Shown: in pieces, positions 39,373 to 48,362 of the stretch
How positions within the stretch are numbered: position 1 is the first letter of the stretch
Layout of the letters: each line of letters begins with the position of its first letter
Assembly (NCBI RefSeq): GCF_018860425.1
Contig: NZ_JAHKPI010000025.1
Location: 124,001-188,000 of the forward strand
DNA length: 64,000 bases
Source of the DNA: Marinobacter sp. F3R08
GTDB lineage: Bacteria; Pseudomonadota; Gammaproteobacteria; Pseudomonadales; Oleiphilaceae
Reading direction: 5' to 3'
The notes under the pieces: model-generated
Told to the model about the DNA's origin: nothing
The model's input: the letters and a program-made list of their open reading frames with translations, nothing else
Database searches by the model: none
Position numbers and translations under genes: made by a program

Positions 39373-40434
39373 ATGTCGCGCAAGCCCGTGAGCAAAAAAA
39401 CAGCTGAAGTCAGGACCGGAAGTGCCGCCCGGTCAAGAGGAGCAGGGGGGCGAGAGAAAGAGGCTCCGCGGGGCGAGGTTCGTCAGGGTGTTCAGTGGGT
39501 TACTGTGGATGAGGACAATGAGGGGCAGAGAGTGGATAACTTCCTGCTGGCCCAGCTTCGAGGTGTGCCCAAGAGCATTATTTACCGGATTGTCAGAAAG
39601 GGCGAAGTCCGGATCAATAAGGGGCGGGTAAAACCCGACACCCGGCTCAAGGCTGGGGATCAGGTGCGGATTCCTCCTGTAACGCGAAAGGAAAAGCCTG
39701 AGCAGGCGGCTCCCGGTTCGCGGGTGCAAGGGGTTATGGAGTCTGCTGTGGTTTTCGAAAACGATCAGATGCTGGTCGTCAATAAGCCATCCGGGATTGC
39801 CGTCCACGGCGGCAGTGGTTTGAGCTTCGGGTTGATTGAGGTGTTGCGTTCTGCCCGCCCGTCGGCAAAATTTCTGGAGCTTGTGCACCGTCTCGATCGT
39901 GATACGTCTGGACTGGTTATGGTGGCGAAAAAGCGATCAGCGCTGCGCTATCTGCAGGATGAACTGCGCCAAAAGCGCATTCGGAAACGCTATCATGCGC
40001 TGGTTGCCGGCGAATGGTCTGCAAGTGTCGACCGGGTTGATGCTCCCCTTCTGCGTTACGAAATGCCCAACGGCGAGCGCCGGGTCAAGGTGGATGAGTC
40101 CGGCAAGGCGTCGCTGACGACCTTCCGCTGCCTCGATGGTTACGCGGGGTACAGCCTGGTTGAAGCCTCCCCGATTACCGGACGTACACATCAGATTCGG
40201 GTCCACAGTGCCTGGGCGGGGCATCCGATTGCCGGTGATGACAAGTATATGGATGATGTCAGCCTCAAGGCTTTCCGGGCAATTGGCGGTCAGCGATTAA
40301 TGCTGCATGCCAGGGCGCTTGAGTTTAGCTTGCCGGTTTCTGGCGAGCCCATGCGCCTCGAGGCACCTTACGACGATGCATTTAACGACGTGATCCGGAA
40401 GCTTTCCGGGCGTCGCAAAGGAACAGGTCAATGA
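39373..40434 (+). CDS. rluC: 23S rRNA pseudouridine(955/2504/2580) synthase RluC
   Basis: Makes pseudouridine at three sites in 23S rRNA. It is 353 residues. Residues ~45-105 are an S4 RNA-binding domain (GQRVDNFLLAQLRGVPKSIIYRIVRKGEVRI), followed by the RluA-type catalytic domain with Asp in HRLDRDTSGLVMVA. The first ~40 residues are a basic, low-complexity extension longer than in E. coli. AGGGGA lies before the ATG. rluC is divergent from rne, a widespread arrangement. Its stop overlaps the HAD gene start (ATGA). Confidence 0.94.
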   Translation: MSRKPVSKKTAEVRTGSAARSRGAGGREKEAPRGEVRQGVQWVTVDEDNEGQRVDNFLLAQLRGVPKSIIYRIVRKGEVRINKGRVKPDTRLKAGDQVRIPPVTRKEKPEQAAPGSRVQGVMESAVVFENDQMLVVNKPSGIAVHGGSGLSFGLIEVLRSARPSAKFLELVHRLDRDTSGLVMVAKKRSALRYLQDELRQKRIRKRYHALVAGEWSASVDRVDAPLLRYEMPNGERRVKVDESGKASLTTFRCLDGYAGYSLVEASPITGRTHQIRVHSAWAGHPIAGDDKYMDDVSLKAFRAIGGQRLMLHARALEFSLPVSGEPMRLEAPYDDAFNDVIRKLSGRRKGTGQ

Positions 40435-41078
40435 ACGTCAAAGTGGTTATTTTTGACTGGGACGGAACCCTGGTGGATTCCGTAGAACACATTGCTGACA
40501 GTCTGCACCAGGCCGCAACCGAGTTGGGCTACCCGGCTCTGGAGCGTGAGGCCTACCGGGATATCATCGGCCTTGGTATGGTTGAAGCGCTCGAAAAGCT
40601 ATATCCGGGGATCAGCCGGGACGAGATGAACAGTATTCGGGAAGGTTACGGTCGCTATTTTTTCAGCAAGGTCACCACGCCACAGAATATCTTTGACGGT
40701 ATGGCCGATGTGGTTGCTGACCTGCGAGGCTCCGGGCGTAGCTGTTCCGTTGCCACCGGCAAGAGTCGGCGGGGGCTGGATTTTGCCCTGGCCTCCAGCG
40801 GGCTCGGTGCTCATTTCGAAATAACCCGATGCGCCGATGAAACCCGTTCCAAGCCTGATCCGACCATGCTTGAAGAAATTATGCGTTTCTACGGCATTGA
40901 GCCGGCTGAGGCGGTGATGATTGGTGATACCCGTTACGATCTGGAAATGGCTCAACGTATTGGTATGCCATCCATCGGGGTTGAGTGGGGTGTGCATAAG
41001 CGGGATGTGCTGGGCGAGTACTCCCCGCACGCCATTGTTGATTCTGTGCCCGACCTTCGTCGAGTTCTGGGGTTGTAA
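40431..41078 (+). CDS. HAD-IA family phosphatase
   Basis: A 215-residue haloacid dehalogenase-type hydrolase. The nucleophile is Asp9 with Asp11 as the acid/base (IFDWDGTLVDS); later motifs are ATGKSRRGL, the conserved Lys in RSKPDP, and MIGDTRYDLEMA. It resembles phosphoglycolate phosphatase, but substrate specificity cannot be judged. Its start overlaps the rluC stop by 4 bases and sppA follows 39 bases later; this rluC-HAD-sppA order is common in gammaproteobacteria. Confidence 0.88.
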   Translation: MNVKVVIFDWDGTLVDSVEHIADSLHQAATELGYPALEREAYRDIIGLGMVEALEKLYPGISRDEMNSIREGYGRYFFSKVTTPQNIFDGMADVVADLRGSGRSCSVATGKSRRGLDFALASSGLGAHFEITRCADETRSKPDPTMLEEIMRFYGIEPAEAVMIGDTRYDLEMAQRIGMPSIGVEWGVHKRDVLGEYSPHAIVDSVPDLRRVLGL

Positions 41079-41117
41079 GCAGATCGAATTCGTTGACGTT
41101 GCAGACAGGATGCGTGC

Positions 41118-42161
41118 ATGAGTGACTGGGAATCTGATAAGTCCCCGGAATGGGGTGATAAGCCTGTAGAGCCTGAAAAGGAAAGCCGGCCGTTGCTGGG
41201 GCGTAAATCGCCAAAACTTCCACCGGAGTCCGGTCGCGACTGGAAGCTCATCGAAAAGCTGGTTATGTCGCTGCAGGCAGAGCAGCGCCGCAGTCGGCGT
41301 TGGGGGATCTTTTTCAAGTTTCTGACCTTTGGTTATCTGATTGCACTGCTGTTCATGTTCAAGGTGCCTCTTGGCGACTCCCTTGACGGCATGGCAGGTG
41401 AGCATACTGCGCTGGTGGAAATCGAGGGGCCGATAGCTTCGGACGAGCTGGCAAGTGCGGACAATATTGTAGGGTCCTTGCGTGCGGCGTTTGAGGAGCC
41501 TAATTCTGTGGCCGTGATCCTGCGGATTAACAGTCCTGGCGGTAGTCCGGTTCAGTCGGGCTATGTCTACGATGAGATAAAGCGTTTGCGGGGCGAGTAC
41601 CCGGATAAGAAGGTGTATGCGGTTATTTCGGATATCGGCGCTTCCGGGGCCTACTATATCGCCGCTGCGGCGGATGAAATCTACGCCAATCGTGCGAGCC
41701 TGGTGGGGTCCATTGGTGTTGTGGCCGGTGGCTTCGGGTTTACGGATGTGATGGAGAAAGTTGGTGTGGATCGCCGGCTGTATACAGCTGGTGAGAACAA
41801 GGCTTTTCTGGACCCTTTTTCTCCGGAACAGGAAGAAGAGGTGATGTTCTGGCAGAGTGTGCTGGAGAATACCCATCAGCAGTTTATCGAAGCGGTGAAG
41901 CAGGGGCGGGGTGATCGCCTGGCCGATGACGAGCGCTTGTTCAGCGGCCTGGTCTGGAGTGGCGAGCAGGCCGTTGAGATGGGTCTGGTCGATGGCCTTG
42001 GCAGTGCATCGCATGTGGCTCGTCAGATAATCGGGCAGGAGGAGTTGGTCGACTACAGTCGTCGGGAGTCACCTTTTCAGGGCATTGTTGACCAGCTGGG
42101 TGTCGCTTTCGGTGAAGGTGTCGCCAGCCAGCTGATCGAGTCCCGCCTGGAGCTTCGTTAG
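41118..42161 (+). CDS. sppA: Signal peptide peptidase SppA, short (36K) type
   Basis: A membrane-anchored serine protease that degrades leftover signal peptides. It is 347 residues. A cytoplasmic N-terminal part is followed by one membrane helix (about 65-83) and a ClpP-like domain. The Ser/Lys dyad is Ser176 (DIGASGAYYIA) and Lys228 (GENKAFLDP), spaced 52 residues as in the Bacillus enzyme. It has AGGA 8 bases before the ATG. It is the half-length type rather than the 67K double-domain E. coli type. Its stop overlaps the convergent maf stop. Confidence 0.92.
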   Translation: MSDWESDKSPEWGDKPVEPEKESRPLLGRKSPKLPPESGRDWKLIEKLVMSLQAEQRRSRRWGIFFKFLTFGYLIALLFMFKVPLGDSLDGMAGEHTALVEIEGPIASDELASADNIVGSLRAAFEEPNSVAVILRINSPGGSPVQSGYVYDEIKRLRGEYPDKKVYAVISDIGASGAYYIAAAADEIYANRASLVGSIGVVAGGFGFTDVMEKVGVDRRLYTAGENKAFLDPFSPEQEEEVMFWQSVLENTHQQFIEAVKQGRGDRLADDERLFSGLVWSGEQAVEMGLVDGLGSASHVARQIIGQEELVDYSRRESPFQGIVDQLGVAFGEGVASQLIESRLELR

Positions 42162-42775
42162 GCCTGTTCGGTAATGGGGCGGCGTTCCAGTAGAGGATTC
42201 CGGCCCCACCGCACCAGCATGTCGTTCAGGGTGATCAGGGGTAGTCCTATGAGGCTGTTCGGATCGCGACCTTCCAGTGCGCGGAACAGCGTAATGCCCA
42301 GGCCCTCCATCTTGAAGCTCCCTGCGCAATCATAGGGAGTCTCCCGCAGCAGGTACGCTTCGATCTCTTCGGCGGTTAAATCCCGGAACTGGACGTTGTA
42401 GGTCTCGCAGGCGAGTTCCAGTCTCCCGGAATCCACGTCAAGCAGGGCGAGGCCGGTCAGGAAGGTTACTCTTTTTCCGCTGCTCCGGCGCAACTGGTTT
42501 GCTGCCTGCTCGTGGCTGCCTGGCTTGCTGAGAACCGAGCCATCCGGCAGGCAAGCGACCTGGTCGGAGCCGATGATCCAGTGACCCGGGAATTGATGTG
42601 CCAGTGCACGGGCTTTGCTTTCGGCCAGTCGTGTGGCCAGCGCCTCTCCGGGCTCTCCCGGCTGTGCTGTCTCGTCGACGTTCGGGCTGGCGCAAATGAA
42701 CGGCAGCTCCAGGCGATCTAGTAGAGCTTTTCGGTACGGTGATGAGGAAGCCAGTACAATTGGTTTTCTGTTCAT
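42158..42775 (-). CDS. maf: Maf-like nucleotide pyrophosphatase (YceF type)
   Basis: A 205-residue house-cleaning enzyme that hydrolyses modified or non-canonical NTPs; the YceF branch prefers m7GTP. Segments PIVLASSSPYRKALLDRL, SPNVDETAQPGE, GSDQVACL and GLPL are typical. The ATG at 42775 has AGGA 8 bases upstream, so it is preferred to the TTG before it. It is convergent with sppA (4-base overlap) and divergent from yceD, its usual neighbour. Confidence 0.9.
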   Translation of the reverse strand: MNRKPIVLASSSPYRKALLDRLELPFICASPNVDETAQPGEPGEALATRLAESKARALAHQFPGHWIIGSDQVACLPDGSVLSKPGSHEQAANQLRRSSGKRVTFLTGLALLDVDSGRLELACETYNVQFRDLTAEEIEAYLLRETPYDCAGSFKMEGLGITLFRALEGRDPNSLIGLPLITLNDMLVRWGRNPLLERRPITEQA

Positions 42776-42876
42776 CAATGGAATCCTGTAAGGGTTAGGG
42801 CAGTGTATCCGGGGGGTGGTTATCGTAAATTACACCTATCTGTACCGGAACCCCCGTGTAAAAAGCAACGAAGTCT

Positions 42877-42905
42877 TTGACAGTAGCGGGCTGCGCCCCT
42901 AAAAT
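42877..42905 (+). promoter_or_regulatory. Strong sigma-70 promoter of the yceD-rpmF-plsX cluster
   Basis: A perfect TTGACA (42877-42882), a 17-base spacer and TAAAAT (42900-42905). The expected start of transcription (42911-42915) is 0-4 bases before the yceD ATG at 42915, so the transcript would be leaderless or nearly so. Confidence 0.8.
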
Positions 42906-42914
42906 TGCGCGCCT

Positions 42915-43469
42915 ATGTCAAATGCGTCACACGCCGAATTGCCCAAATCTGTTGACCCTTATCGGTTGGCAGAGCAAGCCAGCACACTGGAGGGAGTCGT
43001 TCCCATCAGCGGGCTTGGCCGTTTTTGCGAAGCCATCTTCGGGTTCACGGAAGGGGCTGTGTGCCGGGTAAAACTGTCGTTCTTTATGGACGGCGAGCGT
43101 CGCCGCGTTGTTTCGGGTGAACTGGAAGCGCCGGTGGAGTTAGAGTGCCAGCGTTGCATGGGTGCCATGAGTACAACATTGGTTTCCCGGTTTACGCTGG
43201 GGCTGGTAACCAGCGATGAACAGGCGCAGCAGCTACCAAAAGAGCTTGAGCCTTTTCTGACCAATGATTTCACAGCAAATCTTTGGTCGATGGTGGAAGA
43301 CGAGCTTTTGTTGGTGCTGCCACCGTTTCCGCTTCATGATCGGGACGAATGTCCGGCCCGGGAAGATCTGGAAGCTTATGAGCCCGACAGCTCTGCCGCC
43401 GAGCCGGTGAGAACGTCGGGTGAGAACCCGTTCAGTGTTCTGGCGGATCTCAAAAAGACAAAACATTAA
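42915..43469 (+). CDS. yceD: YceD (DUF177), 23S rRNA accumulation protein
   Basis: A 184-residue protein of the YceD family, implicated in 23S rRNA accumulation/ribosome assembly. The conserved segment LECQRCMGAM carries the cysteine pair; a second (DRDECPAREDLE) and the tail NPFSVLADLKK are also typical. The start at 42915 matches the family's N-terminal pattern (VDPYRLAEQASTLEG). No ribosome-binding site precedes it; see the promoter. It heads the group with rpmF and plsX, the standard order. Confidence 0.92.
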   Translation: MSNASHAELPKSVDPYRLAEQASTLEGVVPISGLGRFCEAIFGFTEGAVCRVKLSFFMDGERRRVVSGELEAPVELECQRCMGAMSTTLVSRFTLGLVTSDEQAQQLPKELEPFLTNDFTANLWSMVEDELLLVLPPFPLHDRDECPAREDLEAYEPDSSAAEPVRTSGENPFSVLADLKKTKH

Positions 43470-43569
43470 CCGGGCGCGGGTGTCCCACAGGAAGCCGGCG
43501 CACATTCAACGAACAGACGTTACTTATTCAGCAAGACAAAGTTTACGTTAACAGGTCAGGAGCATAATC

Positions 43570-43749
43570 ATGGCTGTACAGCAAAACCGAAAGACCCGTT
43601 CCAAGCGTGGCATGCGCCGTTCACACGATGCTCTGAGCACTGCTGCTCTGAGCACCGACGCAACCACCGGTGAAGTTCATCGTCGTCACCACGTTTCTCC
43701 GGACGGCTTCTACCGTGGTAAGCAGGTAATCGAAGCACGCGACGAGTAA
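43570..43749 (+). CDS. rpmF: Ribosomal protein bL32
   Basis: A 59-residue protein of the large ribosomal subunit: [20 protein letters not shown], then [19 protein letters not shown]. It lacks the zinc cysteines found in some L32 forms, so it is the zinc-free type common in proteobacteria. AGGAG lies 7 bases before the ATG. It lies 100 bases after yceD and 13 bases before plsX, linking translation to lipid synthesis. Confidence 0.97.
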   Translation: MAVQQNRKTRSKRGMRRSHDALSTAALSTDATTGEVHRRHHVSPDGFYRGKQVIEARDE

Positions 43750-43762
43750 TCTCGTTGCCGCT

Positions 43763-44794
43763 ATGCACCGCCCCGAATCGGATGGCAGTACGGTGAATCC
43801 CGTCACCATCGCGATTGACGCCATGAGTGGCGATCGCGGAGCCGCTGTGGTGGTTGCAGCGTCGCTCCAGGCGGTGCGAGAAAACGAGGCCTTGAGCATC
43901 GTTCTGGTCGGAATCCGGAGCGAGCTTGAGGCCTTGTTGCGTGAGGGGCACGCCAGAATCCGAATTGTGGAGGCGGCCGATGTTGTTCGTATGAACGAGC
44001 GCCCGTCACACGCCCTGCGCCATAAAAGAAACTCCTCTATGGCCATCTCTCTGAGCCTTGTTCGCGATGGCGAAGCTCAGGGCTGTGTTAGTGCTGGCAA
44101 TACCGGCGCTCTGATGGCTTTCGGTCGTACCCTCATCCGCATGTATCCGGGCATTGAGCGCCCCGCCATTGCCAAATTGATTCCTTCGTTACGAGGGCGT
44201 TGCCATGTCCTCGATCTTGGTGCCAATGTCGACTCAACCGCCGAGAACCTGTATCAGTACGCTTTGATGGGTTCCCTGATGGCATCAGCTATTTGCCGTC
44301 AGGCGGAACCGAGGGTCGCCTTGCTGAACGTTGGTGAGGAAGAGATCAAGGGCAATGAGCAGGTCCGCCTGGCCTCTCACATGCTGGCTCAGTGTGACAC
44401 TGTCAATTACATCGGCTATGTGGAAGGTAGCGACCTGTTCCGCGATGTGGCGGATGTGGTTGTCTGTGATGGTTTTGTCGGAAACATTGCCCTCAAAACC
44501 GGTGAAGGTGTTGCGGGTTTGCTCATGGAATTGATGGAGCAGGCATTTACGCGAAACCTTTACAGCAGGTTGGTGGGACTGTTGGCAAAGCCGATTATTG
44601 GCCGGCTTCTGCAGTTGATGGACCCTTCCCGTCACAATGGTGCCAGTCTGCTCGGGCTCCAGGGTGTGGTGATTAAAAGTCACGGAAATGCTAACGATCG
44701 GGCCATGTTATCAGCTATACGGCAGGCCGTCAGAGAGGTAGAGCTGGAAGTACCTCGCCGTATCAATGAGCGCCTCGACGATCTCATGCTCTGA
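43763..44794 (+). CDS. plsX: Phosphate acyltransferase PlsX
   Basis: Makes acyl-phosphate from acyl-ACP for phospholipid synthesis; a peripheral membrane enzyme. It is 343 residues. The family start VTIAIDAMSGDRGAAVVVAA is clear (Ser-Gly-Asp-Arg in place of the more usual Gly-Gly-Asp-His), along with GAVSAGNTGALMA-like and VVCDGFVGNIALKTGEG segments. An in-frame GTG at 43793 is an alternative start that would remove 10 residues; neither has a strong ribosome site. Confidence 0.94.
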   Translation: MHRPESDGSTVNPVTIAIDAMSGDRGAAVVVAASLQAVRENEALSIVLVGIRSELEALLREGHARIRIVEAADVVRMNERPSHALRHKRNSSMAISLSLVRDGEAQGCVSAGNTGALMAFGRTLIRMYPGIERPAIAKLIPSLRGRCHVLDLGANVDSTAENLYQYALMGSLMASAICRQAEPRVALLNVGEEEIKGNEQVRLASHMLAQCDTVNYIGYVEGSDLFRDVADVVVCDGFVGNIALKTGEGVAGLLMELMEQAFTRNLYSRLVGLLAKPIIGRLLQLMDPSRHNGASLLGLQGVVIKSHGNANDRAMLSAIRQAVREVELEVPRRINERLDDLML

Positions 44795-44843
44795 CAGCCT
44801 GAGACTAAAGTCTGTCCCGGTTTTGCCCCGCATTCCCTGATAA

Positions 44844-44872
44844 TTGGCCTAAGTTGTACTTTTGGCTAATCT
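44844..44872 (+). promoter_or_regulatory. Possible fabD promoter
   Basis: TTGGCC (44844-44849), 17-base spacer, TAATCT (44867-44872), 34 bases before fabD, in the 112-base gap after plsX. Moderate match only. Confidence 0.35.
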
Positions 44873-44906
44873 CACGTAACCAACCAATGACGATAAGATT
44901 CCGCTT

Positions 44907-45845
44907 ATGAAATCAGCATTTATTTTTCCAGGACAAGGGTCGCAATCGGTGGGCATGCTGTCGGCTGCCGCGGAGGCCTGGCCCATTATCAACAGAACGT
45001 TCGCCGAAGCGTCCAATGTACTTGGTTACGACCTCTGGGATTTGTGCCAGAAAGGACCGGCCGAAGAACTAAATAAGACCATGATTACCCAGCCGGCATT
45101 GCTTACGGCCAGCGTGGCCCTTTGGCGGCAGTGGTTTGTGGCTGGTGGCGGCACGCCGAGCTTCCTCGCAGGTCACAGTCTGGGAGAGTATAGCGCCCTC
45201 GTCGCCGCAGAAAGCCTCGATTTTGTGGAAGCGGTAAAGCTGGTTCGTCTGCGCGGCGAGCTCATGCAGGACGCGGTGCCAGCCGGAGAGGGAAAAATGG
45301 CGGCTATCCTGGGTCTGGAGGACAATGACGTTATCGCAGCTTGTGAGGCTGCTGCTCAGGGTGATGTGGTTTCTGCCGTCAATTTCAATGCCCCCGGTCA
45401 GGTGGTCATTGCCGGTTCGGCAGTAGCGGTTGAGCGTGCCATCGAAATCTGTAAGGAAAAAGGGGCTCGCAAGGCCATGCCGTTGCCGGTCAGCGTGCCC
45501 TCTCACTGCGCGCTTATGCAAGGTGCTGCGGAGGAACTGGCGAAAGCGCTGGAAGATGTGCGTTTTAATGATGCTGTCATTCCTGTTATACAGAATGTTA
45601 ACGCCGTCGCCGAGACTGAATCCGCTACACTGAAGAGCAATCTGCTCAAACAACTCTATTCGCCGGTGCTCTGGACGGATTCTGTACGCACGCTGGTTGC
45701 CAGCGGAGTTGAAGTTGCTGTCGAGTGTGGCACCGGTAAGGTGTTGGCAGGGCTTACCAAACGTATCGACCGGGCCTTGACGGTTCATGGTATCGAAGAC
45801 CCGGATTCGCTGGCGAAGGCGCTGGATGCCTTCAGTCAGTCCTGA
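44907..45845 (+). CDS. fabD: Malonyl-CoA:ACP transacylase
   Basis: Loads malonate onto acyl carrier protein for fatty-acid elongation. It is 312 residues. GQGSQ at the start, the nucleophile Ser91 in GHSLGEYSAL and the catalytic histidine at 200 (SVPSHCALM) are all present. It is followed by fabG (18 bases), acpP and fabF in the usual order. The carrier protein it acts on is encoded 0.9 kb downstream. Confidence 0.96.
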   Translation: MKSAFIFPGQGSQSVGMLSAAAEAWPIINRTFAEASNVLGYDLWDLCQKGPAEELNKTMITQPALLTASVALWRQWFVAGGGTPSFLAGHSLGEYSALVAAESLDFVEAVKLVRLRGELMQDAVPAGEGKMAAILGLEDNDVIAACEAAAQGDVVSAVNFNAPGQVVIAGSAVAVERAIEICKEKGARKAMPLPVSVPSHCALMQGAAEELAKALEDVRFNDAVIPVIQNVNAVAETESATLKSNLLKQLYSPVLWTDSVRTLVASGVEVAVECGTGKVLAGLTKRIDRALTVHGIEDPDSLAKALDAFSQS

Positions 45846-45863
45846 AACGAAAGGGAGTTATTC

Positions 45864-46607
45864 ATGTCTCTGGAAGGTAAAACTGCACTGGTAACCGGTG
45901 CAACCCGCGGTATTGGCCAGGCGATAGCCCGTGCGCTGGCTGCACAGGGTGCCGAAGTCATCGGAACAGCGACCAGTGCTGCCGGTGCCGAGTCTATTAC
46001 CAACGATCTGACGTCGGCTGGTTACAAAGGCTACGGCATGGTCATGGACGTGTCAGATCCGTCGAGCATTGAGTCGGGCCTGAAGGAGCTCTCGGACAAA
46101 TCCGGTGCGCCCCTGATCCTGGTCAATAATGCGGGTATCACCCGTGATAATCTTTTGATGCGATTGAAGGATGATGACTGGGCCTCGGTTCTGGAAACCA
46201 ACCTGTCCAGCGTCTATCGCACCAGTAAAGCGGTACTCAGGGGGATGGCAAAGGCTAAGTGGGGCCGCATTATCAATATCAGTTCCGTTGTGGCCGGTAT
46301 GGGCAATGCGGGGCAGGGCAACTACTGTGCCGCAAAGGCAGGAGTTGAAGGCTTTACCAGAAGTCTTGCCAAGGAAATGTCGAATCGGGGGATTACCGCG
46401 AATTGCGTGGCTCCTGGATTTATCGATACGGATATGACAAAAAAACTGGACGACAAGCAGCGCGGAGCTATGCTGGAAATCATACCCGCGGGTCGTCTGG
46501 GTGAGCCGGACGAAGTGGCAGCTGTGGTTGCGTTTCTGGCATCAGATGCAGCCGGATACGTGACGGGTGAAACCATTAACGTGAACGGCGGAATGTACAT
46601 GGGATAA
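45864..46607 (+). CDS. fabG: 3-oxoacyl-ACP reductase
   Basis: NADPH-dependent reductase of the second fatty-acid elongation step. It is 247 residues, a short-chain dehydrogenase. The cofactor motif is TGATRGIGQAIA; the catalytic set is Ser141, Tyr154 and Lys158 (QGNYCAAKAG). These are offset by three from E. coli FabG. AAAGGGAG precedes the ATG. Downstream sequence contains an inverted repeat before acpP. Confidence 0.95.
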   Translation: MSLEGKTALVTGATRGIGQAIARALAAQGAEVIGTATSAAGAESITNDLTSAGYKGYGMVMDVSDPSSIESGLKELSDKSGAPLILVNNAGITRDNLLMRLKDDDWASVLETNLSSVYRTSKAVLRGMAKAKWGRIINISSVVAGMGNAGQGNYCAAKAGVEGFTRSLAKEMSNRGITANCVAPGFIDTDMTKKLDDKQRGAMLEIIPAGRLGEPDEVAAVVAFLASDAAGYVTGETINVNGGMYMG

Positions 46608-46623
46608 GGCCCCGCACAGGGGC

Positions 46624-46648
46624 TTGTGCGCAACTCCTTGTCGCACAA
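46624..46648. repeat. Inverted repeat between fabG and acpP
   Basis: TTGTGCG (46624-46630) and CGCACAA (46642-46648) are perfect inverted copies with an 11-base loop. It may attenuate read-through from fabG or stabilise an mRNA end. Confidence 0.45.
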
Positions 46649-46669
46649 CATGTTTAACAGAATCCCTGC

Positions 46670-46698
46670 TTGTTTGCAGGTGGGGTTTAAACTAAACT
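46670..46698 (+). promoter_or_regulatory. Possible acpP promoter
   Basis: TTGTTT (46670-46675), 17-base spacer, TAAACT (46693-46698), 45 bases before the acpP start. A separate promoter would fit the high expression known for acpP. Confidence 0.4.
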
Positions 46699-46742
46699 GC
46701 CAGCACTAGAGTTGCTTGGTTGACATACAAAGTGAGGACATT

Positions 46743-46976
46743 ATGAGTACAGTTGAAGAGCGCGTGAAGAAGATTGTTTGTGAACAGCTGGGCGTTAAAG
46801 AGTCCGAAGTTCAGAACTCATCTTCTTTTGTAGAGGATCTTGGCGCTGACTCACTGGACACCGTTGAGCTGGTAATGGCACTGGAAGAGGAATTTGAAAC
46901 CGAGATTCCAGATGAGGAAGCCGAGAAGCTGGCCAGTGTTCAGGACGCGATCGACTATATCGTCGCACACACCTGA
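46743..46976 (+). CDS. acpP: Acyl carrier protein
   Basis: Carries growing acyl chains on a phosphopantetheine arm. It is 77 residues and acidic, with the attachment site Ser37 in the motif [19 protein letters not shown] before the ATG at 46743 supplies the ribosome site; the frame is open 9 codons earlier. A strong terminator follows the gene. Confidence 0.97.
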   Translation: MSTVEERVKKIVCEQLGVKESEVQNSSSFVEDLGADSLDTVELVMALEEEFETEIPDEEAEKLASVQDAIDYIVAHT

Positions 46977-47001
46977 TACTCTGCAATTAAGTAAGCTAGG
47001 C

Positions 47002-47041
47002 AAAAAGCCGTCCTTGTGAAACATCGAGGGACGGCTTTTTT
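47002..47041 (+). terminator. Terminator of acpP
   Basis: AAAAAGCCGTCC (47002-47013) pairs with GGACGGCTTTTT (47029-47040), ending in a T run. The loop is 15 bases. This separates acpP from fabF, although some read-through is likely. Confidence 0.88.
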
Positions 47042-47106
47042 ATTGGCTGAAAATAAGTTTCAATCTGCGTTCAGACTCATTCGGACAATTTCAGGTGCAA
47101 CAGGTT

Positions 47107-48354
47107 ATGGCTAAACGGCGAGTTGTCATTACAGGTATGGGTATGCTGTCTCCAGTCGGCAATAGTGTGGCGTCGTCCTGGGAAGCTATTCAGGCCGGAC
47201 GGAGCGGGATTGGTATGATCGACCGCTTTGATGCGTCTGCCTATAACACAAGGATCGGAGGGGCCATCCGGGATCTGGATATGGAGTCTTACCTCTCGCC
47301 AAAGGACGCCAGAAAACTCGATGCATTTATTCATTATGGCCTGATTGCCGCCCAGCAGGCGGTGGACGACAGTGGACTGGAATCGTTCGACAGGCTTGAT
47401 AGGGACCGCGTGGGTATCGCGATTGGCTCCGGCATCGGCGGTCTCGAGTACATTGAGAAAAGTGTTCTCACGATGGACAAATCCGGGCCCCGTAAGGTTT
47501 CGCCGTTTTTTGTGCCGGCCTCGGTTATCAACATGATTTCCGGTAATGCGGCGATTCGCTTTGGCTATCGCGGCCCCAATATTGCCATTGTAACCGCCTG
47601 CACAACCGGCACTCATAATATCGGTTATGCGGCCCGGACTATTGCCTACGGCGATGCCGAGGTCATGCTTGCCGGTGGCTCGGAAATGGCGACCACTCGG
47701 ACCGGCATGGCTGCCTTTTCAGCTGCCCGCGCGCTGTCCACCCGAAATGATGAGCCAGAGAAGGCCAGTCGGCCATGGGATAAGGACCGGGATGGCTTTG
47801 TCCTCAGCGATGGTGCCGGGGTGGTCGTTCTGGAGGAGCTTGAGCATGCAAGGCAGAGGGGGGCCACCATTTATGGCGAAGTCGTTGGCTTTGGCATGAG
47901 CGATGACGCCCATCACATTACTGCGCCGCCGGAAAATGGAGAGGGCGCGGCCCGCTCCATGGCCAACGCTATCCGGGACGCCGGTCTGAAACCGGAAGAC
48001 ATTGACTATATCAATGCCCATGGCACTTCTACACAGGTGGGCGATATTGCGGAAGTGGCAGCTGTACGCAGCGTATATGGTAACCATGCTGAAAAGCTTG
48101 CTATGAGCAGTACCAAATCCATGACCGGACACCTGCTCGGTGCGGCTGGTGCGGTAGAGGCAATCTTCTCCGTATTATCGATACGTGATGGAGTCTTGCC
48201 GCCAACCATCAACCTGGACAGTCCTGATGAGGGATGTGACCTGGATTTCGTTGCCCACAAGAGCCGACAGGCCGATGTGCGGGTAGCGCTCTCCAATTCG
48301 TTTGGGTTTGGCGGTACCAACGGAACCCTGATTTTCCGCCGTTACGAAGGCTGA
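47107..48354 (+). CDS. fabF: 3-oxoacyl-ACP synthase II
   Basis: Condensing enzyme of fatty-acid elongation, 415 residues. The Cys-His-His triad is seen as Cys165 ([15 protein letters not shown]), His in [11 protein letters not shown] and His in [12 protein letters not shown]. The ATG at 47107 begins [12 protein letters not shown], the usual start; a GTG four codons upstream lacks a ribosome site. pabC follows 8 bases after the stop. Confidence 0.95.
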   Translation: MAKRRVVITGMGMLSPVGNSVASSWEAIQAGRSGIGMIDRFDASAYNTRIGGAIRDLDMESYLSPKDARKLDAFIHYGLIAAQQAVDDSGLESFDRLDRDRVGIAIGSGIGGLEYIEKSVLTMDKSGPRKVSPFFVPASVINMISGNAAIRFGYRGPNIAIVTACTTGTHNIGYAARTIAYGDAEVMLAGGSEMATTRTGMAAFSAARALSTRNDEPEKASRPWDKDRDGFVLSDGAGVVVLEELEHARQRGATIYGEVVGFGMSDDAHHITAPPENGEGAARSMANAIRDAGLKPEDIDYINAHGTSTQVGDIAEVAAVRSVYGNHAEKLAMSSTKSMTGHLLGAAGAVEAIFSVLSIRDGVLPPTINLDSPDEGCDLDFVAHKSRQADVRVALSNSFGFGGTNGTLIFRRYEG

Positions 48355-48362
48355 TCCTGCCC

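Noticed and set aside
40599..42014. A 471-codon open frame antisense to the HAD gene and sppA
   Set aside because: It spans two real genes and the gap between them and has no recognisable domain.
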